NCBI RefSeq assembly: GCF_002865645.1 | Contig: NW_020194684.1 | Location: forward strand, 3,945,952 to 4,009,951 | Direction: 5' to 3' | Source: Hyaloscypha bicolor E | Lineage: Eukaryota; Ascomycota; Leotiomycetes; Helotiales; Hyaloscyphaceae | Length of the DNA: 64,000 nt | In this document: positions 49,332-61,399 of the stretch, piece by piece | How the letters are laid out: every line of letters starts with the position of its first letter | How positions within the stretch are numbered: the first letter of the stretch is position 1 | The notes under the pieces: generated by a model | Told to the model about the DNA's origin: nothing | The model's database searches: none | The model's input: only the letters and a program-made list of their open reading frames with translations | Translations under genes and position numbers: made by a program

Positions 49332-50978
49332 GGGAGATCGCGGCATAAAGCGAGTGCAGCTGCGGCCAGGTGCGCACCGGTCCGTACGTGTTTAAGCGAG
49401 CTTTTGCAGCGAATCATATATTATAATTCCCGATCTAAGACTTCTGATTCGCTCTAATTTTGCGGGGGCTTGCGACGAATCAGCACTTCACAGCGCAGGC
49501 TGAAACCAAGGGCTTTCATGCTTTTGGGCTAAGGCTGAATCACGAAGAGAATTCCACGACTACCTCGAAGCCGCCGCGGCACGATCGCGGCACGAAGACG
49601 GATCTTTCTTGAGAGAACTTAGTCGCTGAGGTGGGTAGCCTACGCACAAGCGAATAGCTACGATAGAATCGTCGATTTAACTCGGTCTTCTATATGCAAC
49701 TCCCCTGCATGATTCTAACTATGCGATGGCGCGACAGGCTATATATTTATGGAGAATGGTAGATGGGAAATCGAGGTAGATACCATGGCCTCACTAACTC
49801 TCACGCCCTCCGGTATTGGTATATAGTAAGAGAAGCTTCCAATAGAGAAAAGCCCAATAATGCTTTTTAATACGGATATAAGGGGGAGCTAGAGTGAGGT
49901 TAGAGGAGTCAGGGAATAAGGAGTGCCGGGTCTCTCAATTATCGGAGGGTGCTTACAAAGGCTAGAAACACAGTATTGGCTTGAGTTGCTTTCTGAGGCA
50001 TCAAGGGACTGAAACACGGAGAGATTAGGGACCCGGGGCTATTCAGGGTAGGTAACAGTGCAAACTGCAGTTTGAAACTACAGTCCAGTCTTCAAATTTG
50101 AAACTGCAGTTTAGATTTGGCAAACTAAACTGGCAAGAAAAGGCTCAAACTGCAGTCTAACTGTAGTTTGACAACGGTTTAGTGCAGTTTAGTGCAGTTT
50201 ACATACAAATTTTGCAGTTTGCAAAAGGGTTTTTAAACTGCGGTTTGGATACCCTGCACTAAACTACACTGAGATACGCCGAGGCTAGACTAAACCGCTA
50301 AACTGCAGTTTAGACTGGACTGAGGTCAAACTATTACCTACACTGGGGCTATTAATTGAGGGGTCCTTTTCCTTTATGGTTTTGGCCTCTCTATAGGTAA
50401 GGAATAGCCATTGTAAATCCTTAGCTTAACACGTCCCCATGCCCTTCGGGAGGCTCAGGGTTATAGGCAAAGCTGAAGCTCTTGATTTATACCATCGCAA
50501 CGTTAATAACTAGTAATATTACTACTAATTTTGCGGTACAGTTGTTTATGGAAGTGCGCACCTGGCCGCAGTTAAACAGATAGGACATTACGATACTGAG
50601 CCCACTATAAAGTCCAATACAAGTGTTGCGCACGCTATAAGGCCCTGTCTCCAGGCCGTGTGCCCTGGAAACACGCCGTGGGACATTTGCAGGTTGTGAA
50701 GATCTTCAAGAATATTAGCGTTGCTGGCAGAGCAATTATAACGCTTGGACGCTAAAAGGACAATTCTTATAGGGCTAATTAGCGAATAAGCCCTTGTAAA
50801 TACAGGGGATAAGCCCTTGAAAGGCGCGGCACCCCTTGTCAGAGGCTTATGGCTTATTTTCAGGGCAGGAGCCTAGAAATACAGGGGCCTTTAGCGGCCG
50901 AGTTCGCTAGAAACGAGTGCTACAGTGGAGTTTTAGTACCAGGGCCCTATAATCCCGTCACTTTATGCGGCGATCTCC
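49332..50978. mobile_element. Putative TIR element with 'GGGAGATCGCGGCATAAAG' ends
   Basis: The left end GGGAGATCGCGGCATAAAG at 49332 is mirrored by CTTTATGCGGCGATCTCC at 50961-50978. The same ends bound 36447-37320. The interval contains another hAT-type MITE and an inner inverted pair, CTGCGGCCAGGTGCGCAC near 49359 and its complement near 50556. No coding region or target duplication is clear, so boundaries are tentative. Confidence 0.45.
50044..50345. mobile_element. hAT-type MITE, 302 bp, 'CAGGGTAGGTAACAG' ends
   Basis: The ends CAGGGTAGGTAACAGTG and, inverted, CAGTGTAGGTAATAGTT are flanked by the exact 8-bp duplication GGGCTATT at 50036-50043 and 50346-50353. The interior is packed with AAACTGCAGTTTAG palindromes and half-sites, which look like transposase-binding repeats. 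It shows no relation to the CAGGCTCGG family. It has no coding capacity. Confidence 0.9.
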
Positions 50979-51056
50979 ATGAGCCCTGTTACCCCACCTT
51001 CTCTGAGCACAGCCCTTCCTAAAGCTCTGCTTTAATCGCCTGCATCCAATAGATAC

Positions 51057-51330
51057 TGCGGTTAACGAGCCTGCGCCCGTAAGTCTGTGCGTTTTAGGCT
51101 CGTTTTGTCGCTTAACTTTCGCTCCTTCTTTAAAAGCCGCAGTTTAAGATTAAGTATGCAAGAACAACTTAATAGAACCTTGTAAAATATAGTTTTCTGC
51201 GAAGAATACTTGATGTCTTTGTGCTTTGAATTTAGAAACAAAATCCCTGTAATTAAGAAAGTTTAAAGTTCCTTCGGGGGCTTCAGGCCTGAAAAGCACA
51301 GACTTACGGGCGCAGGCTCGTAAACGCAGG
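51057..51330. mobile_element. Putative MITE with ~40-bp inverted repeats flanked by TA
   Basis: The left arm ACGAGCCTGCGCCCGTAAGT (about 51065) is mirrored by ACTTACGGGCGCAGGCTCGT (about 51298), with the match extending to CTGTGC and AGGC inward. TA lies just outside each end, as for Tc1/mariner-like MITEs. The interior is noncoding. Confidence 0.55.
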
Positions 51331-51525
51331 TAAGCAGCAGGCCTTAGCGACGGCAGGCCTTGCAGCGAATGGGTCATTAATCATTTACTGACCTTGACTT
51401 GAACTGGTTCTGTGCAGGCTAAAAAACTTACAGAAGTCACATTTTGCACTTTGTAAGCTGAAAGATTAGATAATTTAGGCTAAATCCTGCAATGCCGTAT
51501 CCGATCCCGCAATAGCAGGCTGCAC
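51331..51525. other. Spacer between two elements
   Basis: Short noncoding sequence between the putative TA-flanked MITE and the hAT relic. It ends in the left copy of the hAT target duplication. Confidence 0.4.
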
Positions 51526-52454
51526 CAGGCTCGGCAATGATTGCTGAGTAATCGATTAGTAATCGATTATGTGCACTATTAATTAGCTATCGATTGTAAT
51601 CGATTACTAATCGATTACTAATCGATTATTCCACCGCTTTTACCCCGCACCCCCCCCATTTTTTTCTTCTCTCTCTCTCTCTTCTTCTCTCTATTTTCCC
51701 TGCCTCGCATACTGATTTTTTCCAAAGATATTATCAAAATATCTTCTTTACTTAAACCAGATTCATTATTTGCGCGATTAGTTTCAGTAGATTCCACTCC
51801 AAGTACTCTAGATATATCAAAGTTAAGAGTACCTTATTGGGAATTTTGTCGTATTCCTACTTTAGATAATCTTAAGCAAGACGTTCTTTATTATACTTTT
51901 TATAAAACTAAGCCATATAATATATGAACATTAAGAAATATAGGGAATTATTTGAGCCGCTACTATTAAATTATAATATTAAAGGCTAAAAGTAAGAGCC
52001 AAATTACTATAAACTAGTAACTCAAATAACTCTAGTACGAAGCTTAAGCTAAGGAGGGAAATAGGATTAAGGAGTTTAATAATAAGGTCCTTGGAGCTTG
52101 CCTTAATATAGCAGTTATTACTAAAGCTCTAATCTCCCTAATTATTATACGGAATCTGTCTTTTACTCTCGTTAAATAGCCGGAATTTCATATCTTTTAC
52201 TAAGTCCTAAATCGAGCTTGCGAGGGCAAGATTATAACCTCTTACTCTAGAGTTTATAATAAAGTCGAAGAAGCTTGGGGAAAGCATAAGATTATTATAT
52301 AAAAGACCCTTTAATTAGTAGTCTCACTTATCTATATTTCGCTCGATATTTGGACCTCCCCAAATTAATTACTTCTTCTGGCAGTTTATATATACTTTAC
52401 TATATACGATTATAAGAGGCAAAAAGCTCTTCTTACTCTCTAGAAAGTACCTGG

Positions 52455-52738
52455 TGTGGGAGGGAAACTGTAATAAGACAAAAACCCATATAAAGTATAC
52501 TAGAGCACAAAACGTGACTTGATAGTAAAATAACAAATCAAAAGCATAAATAGTATACAGTATGCAAAAGCTTAATTAATTAAATACTCATAAAGGATTG
52601 TTCTCTAAGTCTATAGAAAAACCAGCTTTCTTATGTGATTTCCGCAAGTCACGTGCAAAAGGCCGCGGCCTTTGCCATGTGACCTAAATCTCAAAACCGC
52701 CAAAATAACATGATTTTTAACGAGTATGGCCTGCCGTA
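52455..52738. mobile_element. Insertion within the hAT transposase, boundaries uncertain
   Basis: The transposase reading (KVPGV then HTGYSREN) is split by about 280 bp of unrelated sequence. It contains a near-perfect hairpin at about 52649-52683 around GGCCGCGGCC. I could not find an exact target duplication, so the ends and class are unsure. Confidence 0.55.
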
Positions 52739-53687
52739 TCATACTGGCTATAGTAGAGAGAACTAGTTCTCTATTCTTTGCTCTATTCTTGAGGATTATG
52801 GTATTATACGAAAGCTTGGGGCTATTATTACTAATAATACTTCCTTAAATAATATTCTTTATTAACATATTCAAGCCTTCTTAGTAGAGTTATATAATAG
52901 GAAGTAGAATACAGAGAAATAGCAAGTTCGCTATATTGGCTATATTATTAATCTTATTATCCAAGCCTTCCTATTTACGGACGCAATTAGAGTAAAAGAG
53001 CTTGAATTATATAATGGCCAGGAGAAGACTAGAGAGCTTGTGAATAAGGAAGTAATTAGGGCCAAGTTTAGGCTCTTAGAACTACTTGGCCAAGCGTATA
53101 ATATTATTATTTATATTTATAGATTACCAGGCCGTATGATAGCCTTTAAAGCTCTTATAAAAAGGCTAATTCTAATAAATAATCGAATGAGGTAGAATAG
53201 CTAGTATAATATGCTTTTTATACTTCTTAATTTGAGGCCTATAGTAGAAAAGTATTACTAGGACTATGAGGAAGAGCTAGAACTAGATCTTTTAAGCTAC
53301 TAAGACTAGAAAAAGCTTCGTATAATTAAGGAATTTCTTAGTTCCTTCTTATAAACTACTTTTACTATAGAGAGAGATTTCATGTCTATTAATACTATAC
53401 TTGCAAGAAATAACTATAAGCTTACTCCTTTTCCTTTCTCTCTTTTCTTTCTTCCTTCTCTTTACTTAATTAACTTTTATAGGCTAAGTATAAAAGGAAA
53501 AAGGATAAAGAAAGCCAAGATTTCCTTTAACGCCTAAATATCGCATATATAGTACTTAATAAGTACTATATAAAGACAGATATGTCTCCTATTTATACTG
53601 CCGCTTTAATTCTGAACCCTATATACTATATGAGATATATTAAAATACACTGGCCAAAGAAGTAGGTAAAGCTAGTTCTACTAAGGG

Positions 53688-53932
53688 TGTGACGGCAGGA
53701 ACAGAGCAATGGAACGAGGCTCAAAGATCAATGATTTCCAATGTCTTAAGAATTTAAAGCTAAGGAGGACAGGAGTGAGGTGTGGCAGTGGATAAGTAGG
53801 TATGGCCAAGACCACTGAAACGCCGAGCTTTGGAAGCGAGCTTGGTTTGAACCATAGCTTGGAACCTTAGCTGAAACCAACCCCTTTGGCTGAAACCACG
53901 TCCGTATCAACCATGTGACACCAGCCGTCACA
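53688..53932. mobile_element. Solo LTR, 245 bp, inside the hAT relic
   Basis: It starts TGTGACGGC and ends GCCGTCACA, with a 5-bp duplication AAGGG at 53683-53687 and 53933-53937. This is the pattern of a solo LTR from a retrotransposon. It inserted after the hAT element and is less TA-rich than its host. Confidence 0.85.
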
Positions 53933-54729
53933 AAGGGTAAAAAAGCTCTAGGAAAGGTATTAGGACGAGGAGCCACAAGCTCTAATTATTCTAATTACTA
54001 GCTCTTCTCAGGAGCCAGAAGCACTCGATACTTATGATCGGCTTGCCTTAGCCCTTTAATTAGTTACTAGGCTAGCAAGTGGAGACGAGTATATGGACTT
54101 ATCGCAAAATAGCAAGGAACAGTGATTTGCATAAGTGGTTGTCTGATTAAAAGAAGCTCTAAAGGGAGCCTCTGGATCTAGCTAAATAAAAGGGGCCGCT
54201 GAGTAAGCGAAGCTAAAGCTCCCTAGTACCCGTACATACGACAGGACTTTAATATGGAGAAATCATATAATCCTGGTAAAAAGGGAGCCCTTGCATAGTG
54301 GTGCCAAGATATATAAAGGCAACGCTGGCCTAAGCTCTCTCGTATGGCTATTGATATCCTCTTAATAATACTAATAAGCGATGAACCAGAGAGAGTCTTT
54401 TCAGGGGCTCGTCGTATGGTAAGCTGGGATAGGGGGCAGCTAGAAGCCGAGATAATTGAGATGCGGGAGTGCCTTAAGCACTGGAAAAGGACTGGAATTC
54501 TAGATACTTTCTTTAAATAGGTAAATAATAGAGAGCCTTTCCTTTATTATATATAGTATAGTACTTTACTAAACTTCTGAACCTTCTGGAATTAGAAAAG
54601 GGGTAAAATCGTACGTATGTAGGGATTAGCTCGCTAAATAATCGATTGCACTATCGATACAATTGATACCTTACGATTATGGCATCGATTGTTATCGATA
54701 GTGCAAAACGCCAATCGTTGCCGAGCCTG

Positions 54730-55651
54730 GGCTGCACTGTTGCGGCACTGCTTTATCAGTCTTATTCTTCGGCTATGTGGCTGCATATAAGTGCCGAAAT
54801 ATCTTGACTTACCGCAAAATCGAGAATCGGCTTATCAATAGTCGACTATTTTATTACTAATATACTCGTACCTCGTATTTCATCCGAACTAAATTAAAAG
54901 TATAACCCGGATCCCTGTTATTAGTTCTGCATTTTAGTATACCAACACCACCAGGATGGGTCGATATTTAAGGTTATTCCAGAGGTTCAGGGCACAATTC
55001 AGGGCATACTTCAGGGCTTGCAGGAGGTTCCGGGGGGGGAGGTTAATAGTGGTTTTCACGGCTTTTAGGGCCTCCCTAATTAGTACAACGACCTGGAGTT
55101 TCAGGCCTTTGGAGACGACTATTGGGACCACGTGTCTTGAATTATACTACTCTCCTTTATACATGAATTATACTCGACTTTACTAGAACTTCAGTACGTT
55201 ACGTTACGTAAAGTATGTAAAGTGTAAAGTTTACCATCCCTAGTCCTTACCGAATTCTTGGCACACCGAGGGGGGCCGTAAGCAAGCCATGGTTTTTCAA
55301 TTTGTACGCAGCTATTACTACTTCAAGAAATCGAACCCGTAAGCGCCCATCGGGGAGTGCCCTCCCTTTTTAATTTCAGGATATTATTCGTCTACTGAAT
55401 TATCGGACCTTATGGGTCAAAGTTTATTATCTCTCACCCCTTGTAACAGCACAAGGGATGAATTACCCCTGCATTAGTCAATGTGCGTAAAGCTAATCAA
55501 GACAGCCTTACGTCCAGTATTCTCCTTAACACTCTGCTTCTGGCATCACCAGTTTGCTTCTAGTAATAATTGCTCAACCATTGCCGTCCATTACTCGGAT
55601 TTGGATCTCGCTCAAAACTCGTACCTATACTTCAATCGTTAAACAACCGTC
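54730..55651. other. Noncoding region left of the LysM/CFEM gene
   Basis: No gene is supported. It begins with the right copy of the hAT target duplication. A small run of CAGGG-containing repeats lies near 54985-55035, and the last few hundred bp form the 5' flank of the secreted protein gene. Confidence 0.4.
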
Positions 55652-57467
55652 ATGAAGTCTCCCCAGGGAACAACTTGGTCGCCGCACCTTGTCTTCTGTA
55701 CCATTGTCCTTTATTTTACATTCACAGTTCAAGCATCCGACCAGTGCGCACCCTCGATATGGCAACCGGGGCAATTTATGCGTCGGCAGCTTTCTACTCC
55801 CACTTCCACTCCCACTGCCTCGTCCAACGCAAGTATCAGTAGTTCCAGCTCCGTGGCGCCCCAACCTACTGCCAACATCACTATCAGCCCCATCATTACC
55901 ACTGGAAACATCAGCCCAGGTCAAGTTAACTGTCGGTACACGGGCAGCACGGAAGGGTTAGACATTAACTACTACACCTGTACCCTGTTAGCCAATCAAT
56001 ACGGAATCTCTGTCGAAACTTTCTTTAAGTTGAATCCAGGACTAGATCCGGACTGTGGGAATATTCAACCCGATACAGATTATTGTGTGCGAGGCTGTAA
56101 GTTACGAAATCATACATGGACGGCTATCTTTTTAAGTGGTTGAAAATTAACTTACGACCTCCACATGAATAGTCATTGAGCCTGTAAGAGCTACAGCCGG
56201 TCTCTGTGGTCCCCCGAACAAGAATGCCACTTGTCTCGGTACAGCATTTCAGTGTTGCAATGCGAACACTTTCACCTGCGGTAATTCTACGTAAGTCATC
56301 TATAAGTACAGGTAGTTGTCGTTTGAGCGCTTTATACTAACGCCGAACCCCAATATCAGAGATGACTGTGCACCTGGAACTTGCTACGAAGGGGCATGTG
56401 CAGGAGATTCTGTCTTCACTACAACCGGCCAATGCGGCAGTCAACACGGCTACCGTCAATGTGCTGGAGTATGGGGCGATTGCTGCAACGCGGACAGAAA
56501 ATGCGGTACTGGCCCATCCTTTTGTGGATTCGGCGTGTGCCAGCTTGGAAACTGCACAATACCAGCTGTAGTTGGCCTACCTCCATGGCTAAATGGAAAT
56601 ACGACGGATGGCACTTGTGGTGGAACGAACGCATTCACTTGCAACGTGGTGTATGGAAATTGCTGTAATAAGGATGGCATGTGCGGATCATTGCCATCAG
56701 ATTGTGGAGCAGGATGGTGAGTTCGGAGCCCTTTTCCTTTCTCCTACTTCCTCCCCCCCAAGTATCTCATTACTGCTATCACGGGATGCAATTTTGACTT
56801 TCTCTGCAGCCAATCTCAATTCGGAAATTGTAATTCCTCGGCCACAGGCCCTTCCTCTAGTACAACTTCGTCAAAGGCCTCATCTTCATCCTCCGTTTTG
56901 ACAACGAGCGATCCTACAACCACCAGCGACACTAAAACTTCATCCTCCGCAACTAAAACAAGCACTCCTACAACTACCTTACCTCCTAGCACTTCAATTC
57001 CAGATGAAGCTGCTTTGCCTTCGTGTGGCCAACTATGCTTCAATAATATGCTTGCTCAATACTCAACCCTCGGATGTGCCGCTCTTGATGGCTACTGCTT
57101 ATGCAATAACGCCGACTTCAGCAATGGCCTCCGCGACTGTTCAAATGGAGCCTGTGGAACTGCTGTTGCCAGTACTGTGATAGATTTTGGGAGCGCATAC
57201 TGCTCCACCGCAACAGCTACCCACACTGCGACAGGCCTAGCTGCTCTACCTTCTTGTGGTCAGCTCTGCTTTAACAATATGCTCGCTCAGTACTCATCCC
57301 TAGGTTGCGCCACCCCTGCACCCGCTTGCCTTTGTAGCAATGTTAATTTCGGCTTCGGTCTCCGTGATTGCGCTAGCGGCGCGTGTGGGACGGCTATCGC
57401 ATCGACAGTTATTGCTTATGGGAGCTCGTATTGTGCATCAGCAATAGCAACAGTTCTTAGTTCATAA
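55652..57467 (+). CDS. Secreted LysM + three hevein (ChtBD1) + two CFEM domain protein
   Basis: Four exons are inferred: 55652-56096, 56173-56290, 56360-56716 and 56810-57467, giving 525 residues with consistent phases. An N-terminal signal peptide (hydrophobic VFCTIVLYFTFTVQA) is followed by a Ser/Thr-rich stretch and a LysM domain (NYYTCTLLANQYGISVETFF). Three chitin-binding type 1 modules follow, each with the CCN or CCNxxxxCG core. After a long Ser/Thr linker come two CFEM domains (near residues 374 and 451), each with eight cysteines and the shared ALPSCGQLCFNNMLAQYS start. It probably binds chitin in the cell wall or apoplast; the CFEM domains suggest haem/iron or host-interaction roles. 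The combination is unusual. The two CFEMs are a recent internal duplication. Confidence 0.92.
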
Positions 57468-57989
57468 CCGAGCAACGAGGGAGTAAGCTACTGTGTACTG
57501 AAATTTTTCATTATCATCTACTCTTTTATACTAAATGTATAGTAATAAACTTTACCACTTATTCTATCTACTATTATTCCACTAGATATGTGCCCTTAAA
57601 TTGAGTTCGGTTACTTAAAAAAAAATGAGATTGCAATTACCAAAGTTAGAAACTATTCGATCGACTTCAAATCAAGATCTTTAAAGTCTATCTCTGTTTT
57701 TGCATATGAGCAGTGGGTTCTCTTATTAAGCTTAGCTCAAAGTCCTAAACTAGGGACACGGAATGAACCTAGTATAGCTCCCCAACTGCATCTAACCCCT
57801 CTGGCGTCACTTCTTCGTTTTCCTCCTAAACGGAATAGTTAGTTTTTACTCCAAGACTTAAACTTCACATTGTTATACCGTATTCATACCCACAAATACG
57901 TTGTAGGCCATTTATTCGTCATCTATAGCGTATAGTTAATAAATCTTATCAGGCTAAGTAATGGATTGGACGATGAGGTAAACACTATA
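57468..57989. other. Intergenic region
   Basis: Convergent 3' spacer between the LysM/CFEM gene and the small unknown gene. No gene is seen. Confidence 0.4.
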
Positions 57990-58814
57990 TTACCTATTCC
58001 TACGTAACCTATTGAGGATTGAGGCAGGGACAGTGCTAGGTCGCGGGCCACCGCGCATCCCCTGAATCCAGTACTCCTTCTCTTCTATCATCATAGATTC
58101 CGGCCCACTTTTCACCATGAATTCGGTTGGCATTGACGAAGGATTGCCAAGTATAACTGTCTTAGCTTTCAAGATATCCCCACGCAAGCTCATGAGCCAG
58201 GGATGCACGGCTAATACAATTATTAGACCGGTCGCTAACTCTTATAAACCAGACTTACCGCTCACGTAGTCTTGCACCGTAACAAAGTGATTGCCTGCAG
58301 AAGGCGTGACCACTAACTTCGCTGCCTTTCTCAGCGGTCTGTCTTCTCCACAGCATCTCACAAGAAATTCTGTATCCGAATCTGACTCCCAGCCGCCGTC
58401 CTCCTCCATCTCCGACGGGTAAGGCCGGTCATCATCGCTAAGATCTCCATAGGTTACATACTCGACGTCGATGTGCTCCCTATGCTGCCCTAGCCACACC
58501 TCCTCCCAATGATTGAGGTCGGAGACAGAAGCCTCAACAGATGAGACCTTTGGTTCGGTAAGGGGCAATTGCGAGATCTCATGCCACGTGCCGCTACTGC
58601 TGCCCTCAGCATCTGGTTGGAAGTACGGTTCGAGAGAGTCCGGACTGCGAGAGGTCGTCATAACGGAAATTGCGGTGGGAAAGACACCATCAAGAGGCCA
58701 AGAGAGACGCTGGGCGACATCAGGAGAGAGCCTGACAGGCAAACACTCGCTCCGAAGCTCTCTGTAAGAGGGGTAGGGGGGTTCGTCCGGTTGGCTAGGT
58801 TGTGGTGTCGCCAT
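57990..58814 (-). CDS. Unknown conserved-looking fungal protein, 258 aa
   Basis: Exons 58814-58259 and 58210-57990 are joined by a 48-bp intron (GTAAGT...TTAG), giving 258 residues. ATG at 58814 is preferred because the frame upstream is not protein-like. The N-terminal half is Pro/Ser-rich (MATPQPSQPDEPPYPSYREL). The middle is acidic (DLSDDDRPYPSEMEEDGGWE). The C-terminal part is dense and probably folded: HFVTVQDYVSAVHPWLMSL, crossing the splice, then GDILKAKTVILG and MIEEKEYWIQGM. I think related fungal hypothetical proteins share this motif, but I cannot name a function. No signal peptide or transmembrane helix is apparent. Confidence 0.7.
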
Positions 58815-61167
58815 TGTTATATCGACAATTGAGGTTGTGAGGCTAGTTGATTCACAGATGTGACCGAAAATCTCTAGACTCCAACAAAAGTTAGAAATGG
58901 AAATACTCAGCCAGGTAGAGGTTTTATGCCTCTGCACTAGCGTTTATTCGCTTGGCGGATAAATTCAGGCGAGTGCACGTGCACATGGCTTCGCTCTTTC
59001 CGGTTCTTACATCCTCTCCTTAGGTGGAGGCCTGACCATCGGCTGTGCTTTGCTCGTGCTCAAATGGCCTGTTCGCCCTTGCTCAAACATTCAGGTAAAC
59101 CGATCCACGGGGTCAAAATACACTTCACGCGATACGAGAGAGATTTCTAGAATTGTGATTTTTTCTAGAACAGAAGCCTGATGCTCGTGGAAGCTTGGGG
59201 GCAAGACTTAATACCCCTTGGCGCGAAAGTTAAGCGAAGTGAGTGCCTGAGGCTTAAGGTTACGCGAAATTTCCTCCTGACAACGTGGGCATCAATAGCC
59301 TGCCTCCTGGGGGTCGGGTACGCGAAGCATGTGGTCCGGGCCTGCCTCCGTGGTCGCTTCTCCTACCTTCCTGCGCCCAAGAAGTTGCACGCCCACGACA
59401 TGAGTTATCTAGGGAGTCTAATTATTGAAGACTTTGCTGCAAGCCATTTTGCAAAGCCTGATCAGCCTCAGCCGAGTTGACGGAGCATAAATTCCAGGGC
59501 TGTTCCTCTGAGAAATTCTTACCTTTCGAAGCTTTTGCCAATTTCAAACAATCCTTCAAAGTCAGCCATCTTTTTGCTATCGAATTAGCCGGACCCCAAA
59601 ATCCAGCTAAATATCTTGCGAGACCCACGACGTAGAAAGCTTCATGCTACCTAGTCATTATGGTTTCCCTCCGGGGCTCGATCACTGTCTAGTGAACGGG
59701 CCCCAGGGTAAAACCCGAACATGGACTCGCACCATCAAGGTCAAAGTTCATGGCATCAACACCCACCACAGATCCTCGATTGTGTTGGATTCCGACTGCT
59801 GATGAAAGTTCCAGTGTGAGCTCCGATAGGCTCGATAATTGATCGATAATAATTTATCGGAGCCCACACTGGATGAAACTCTCTTGTTCCCCCGAATCCA
59901 GATATCTGGATCCCAATTACCGACATGGTTTGGTGCGAACATGGGAAGACATGATTTGGTACGGAAGAATGGTTTGCTAGATAGAGAAGTCTACATTTTG
60001 ACTGCTGCCAAGTATGGTAAGTGCTTCTAAAATATGACGTCCAAAGGCTGTAATCCGCATCTTGATTCCAAAATTATACCCTGAGGTGACGGGCTATTTT
60101 TGGAAGTTGGTGGGTGGGGCCCGTCTTTTCATTTCGCCGGGAGGTCGCAAAGATCTCCTTTCAATGTGTAAGAGCATCACGCATGCTCTCATCTCCACTG
60201 GACACATTACAGAGCTACACCAGGAACTGAACAACGCCAGCCGGACTGGTCGTGAAGATCTAAGCTCTGGCGGTTAATGGGCAGTTGAATTATGCTACGA
60301 TCCTGCCTACTTTCAAACGAATCACTACAAACAGCTACTAATTACACAAAGAATAATGGATTAGCGTGTAGTTACGATAACGAAGAGTCTATTAATAGAA
60401 ATACGGTAATGTCAAGCCCGGGCGAGAGCGACATTGAAGACGACGATCTCTGCAATATATCACCTCACTTAATCGCTAAGACACAGATCTATTACACCAC
60501 CATAGTTTGCAGCTAAGCTTCGAAGATATAATTGCCCAAGAGGAGTCGCTACTCCCGGACGACGGGCTAGACGACGTTGCTCCTTTAATTAGCAAGACCT
60601 CAATGACTGAAGCGCCCTGCCCTCTTGTATACATGCCAGGTCCAACTCCATTATAGTCCAACTCGGACCAAGAACGATGGCTAAATAGTCAGCACAACTA
60701 GGCCGATACACATGAGCAAGACGGTCTCGCCGAATGGAAGGAAGTAATACCTCCGCAACTAAAGCTGTCGCCGCAAAAAACAGCACGTTTAATAGAGACT
60801 GGGAGGCTCCGGTTGAGCGATAAGAAGAACCTAATGCCTTTTGAGATACGTATTGTTGCTCGGCATCTAATCAAGATTAATTCCGTTATTTACTTTCTTA
60901 ATAACTATTGATTAATTTATGAGAGTTTAATTCTTTTGATAATTTAGTAACCTTTAGCTTGTAATAGTAATTGAATTAAAGAGTCTGTTATTGCCGCTTT
61001 TAATATAATACAGAATTTAATAAATGGAAAACATATCTATTATCTTTTATTCCGGTTTATATATATTCATTTGGCCCGGGTAATTAATATTATTTATAGG
61101 GCAGCAGTAGCCAAGAACCGGATTAAAAGCCAGGTTAGCTAGAGGTCAAGTAATGCAATATTATTAT
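58815..61167. other. 2.3-kb region with no intact gene
   Basis: It contains only short open frames. One stretch (about 60,420-60,850, plus strand) reads as protein-like pieces (LPDDGLDDVAPLISKTS, DGLAEWKEVIPPQLKL, PFEIRIVARHLI) separated by stops, so a decayed gene is possible. The right end is TA-rich. Confidence 0.35.
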
Positions 61168-61399
61168 TGTTACAGTTTAGGTTCTGACGTTCTGGTCACC
61201 TGATACAGTCACCTGACAGCTAGTATGGGAATGCGCATAGAGATATTTAGAACGCTAGGCCCCTTAGGGGCTAGCTTACTATGGGTGCACTTAAGCCCAC
61301 AGCCTCCTGTATTCTAGTCTTTCCTCCTTTAGCTTTGAATCATCTTCGTAAGGGACCTTCTACCTTGCTTTCCAAGCCCTGAATGCCGTACCCGTGACA
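61168..61399 (+). mobile_element. Solo LTR copy 1, 232 bp
   Basis: It starts TGTTACAGTT and ends CCCGTGACA, with the 5-bp duplication ATTAT at 61163-61167 and 61400-61404. An inverted copy of equal length lies at 63185-63416. Confidence 0.88.

Larger units (their letters stand above)
51526..54729 (+). mobile_element. hAT transposon relic, 3.2 kb, degenerate transposase
   Basis: The ends CAGGCTCGGCAATGATTG and, inverted, CAGGCTCGGCAACGATTG are flanked by the exact 8-bp duplication GGCTGCAC (51518-51525 and 54730-54737). Several TAATCGATTA-type repeats lie just inside the left end. The plus strand encodes a hAT transposase in pieces: ILEDYGIIRKLGAIIT, YNGQEKTRELVNKEV and, near the 3' end, the dimerisation segment SDEPERVFSGARRM followed by EIIEMRECLKHWKRTGILD. 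Multiple in-frame stops and TA enrichment show it is inactive and probably RIP-mutated. An approximately 280-bp sequence and a solo LTR are inserted within it. Confidence 0.9.
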
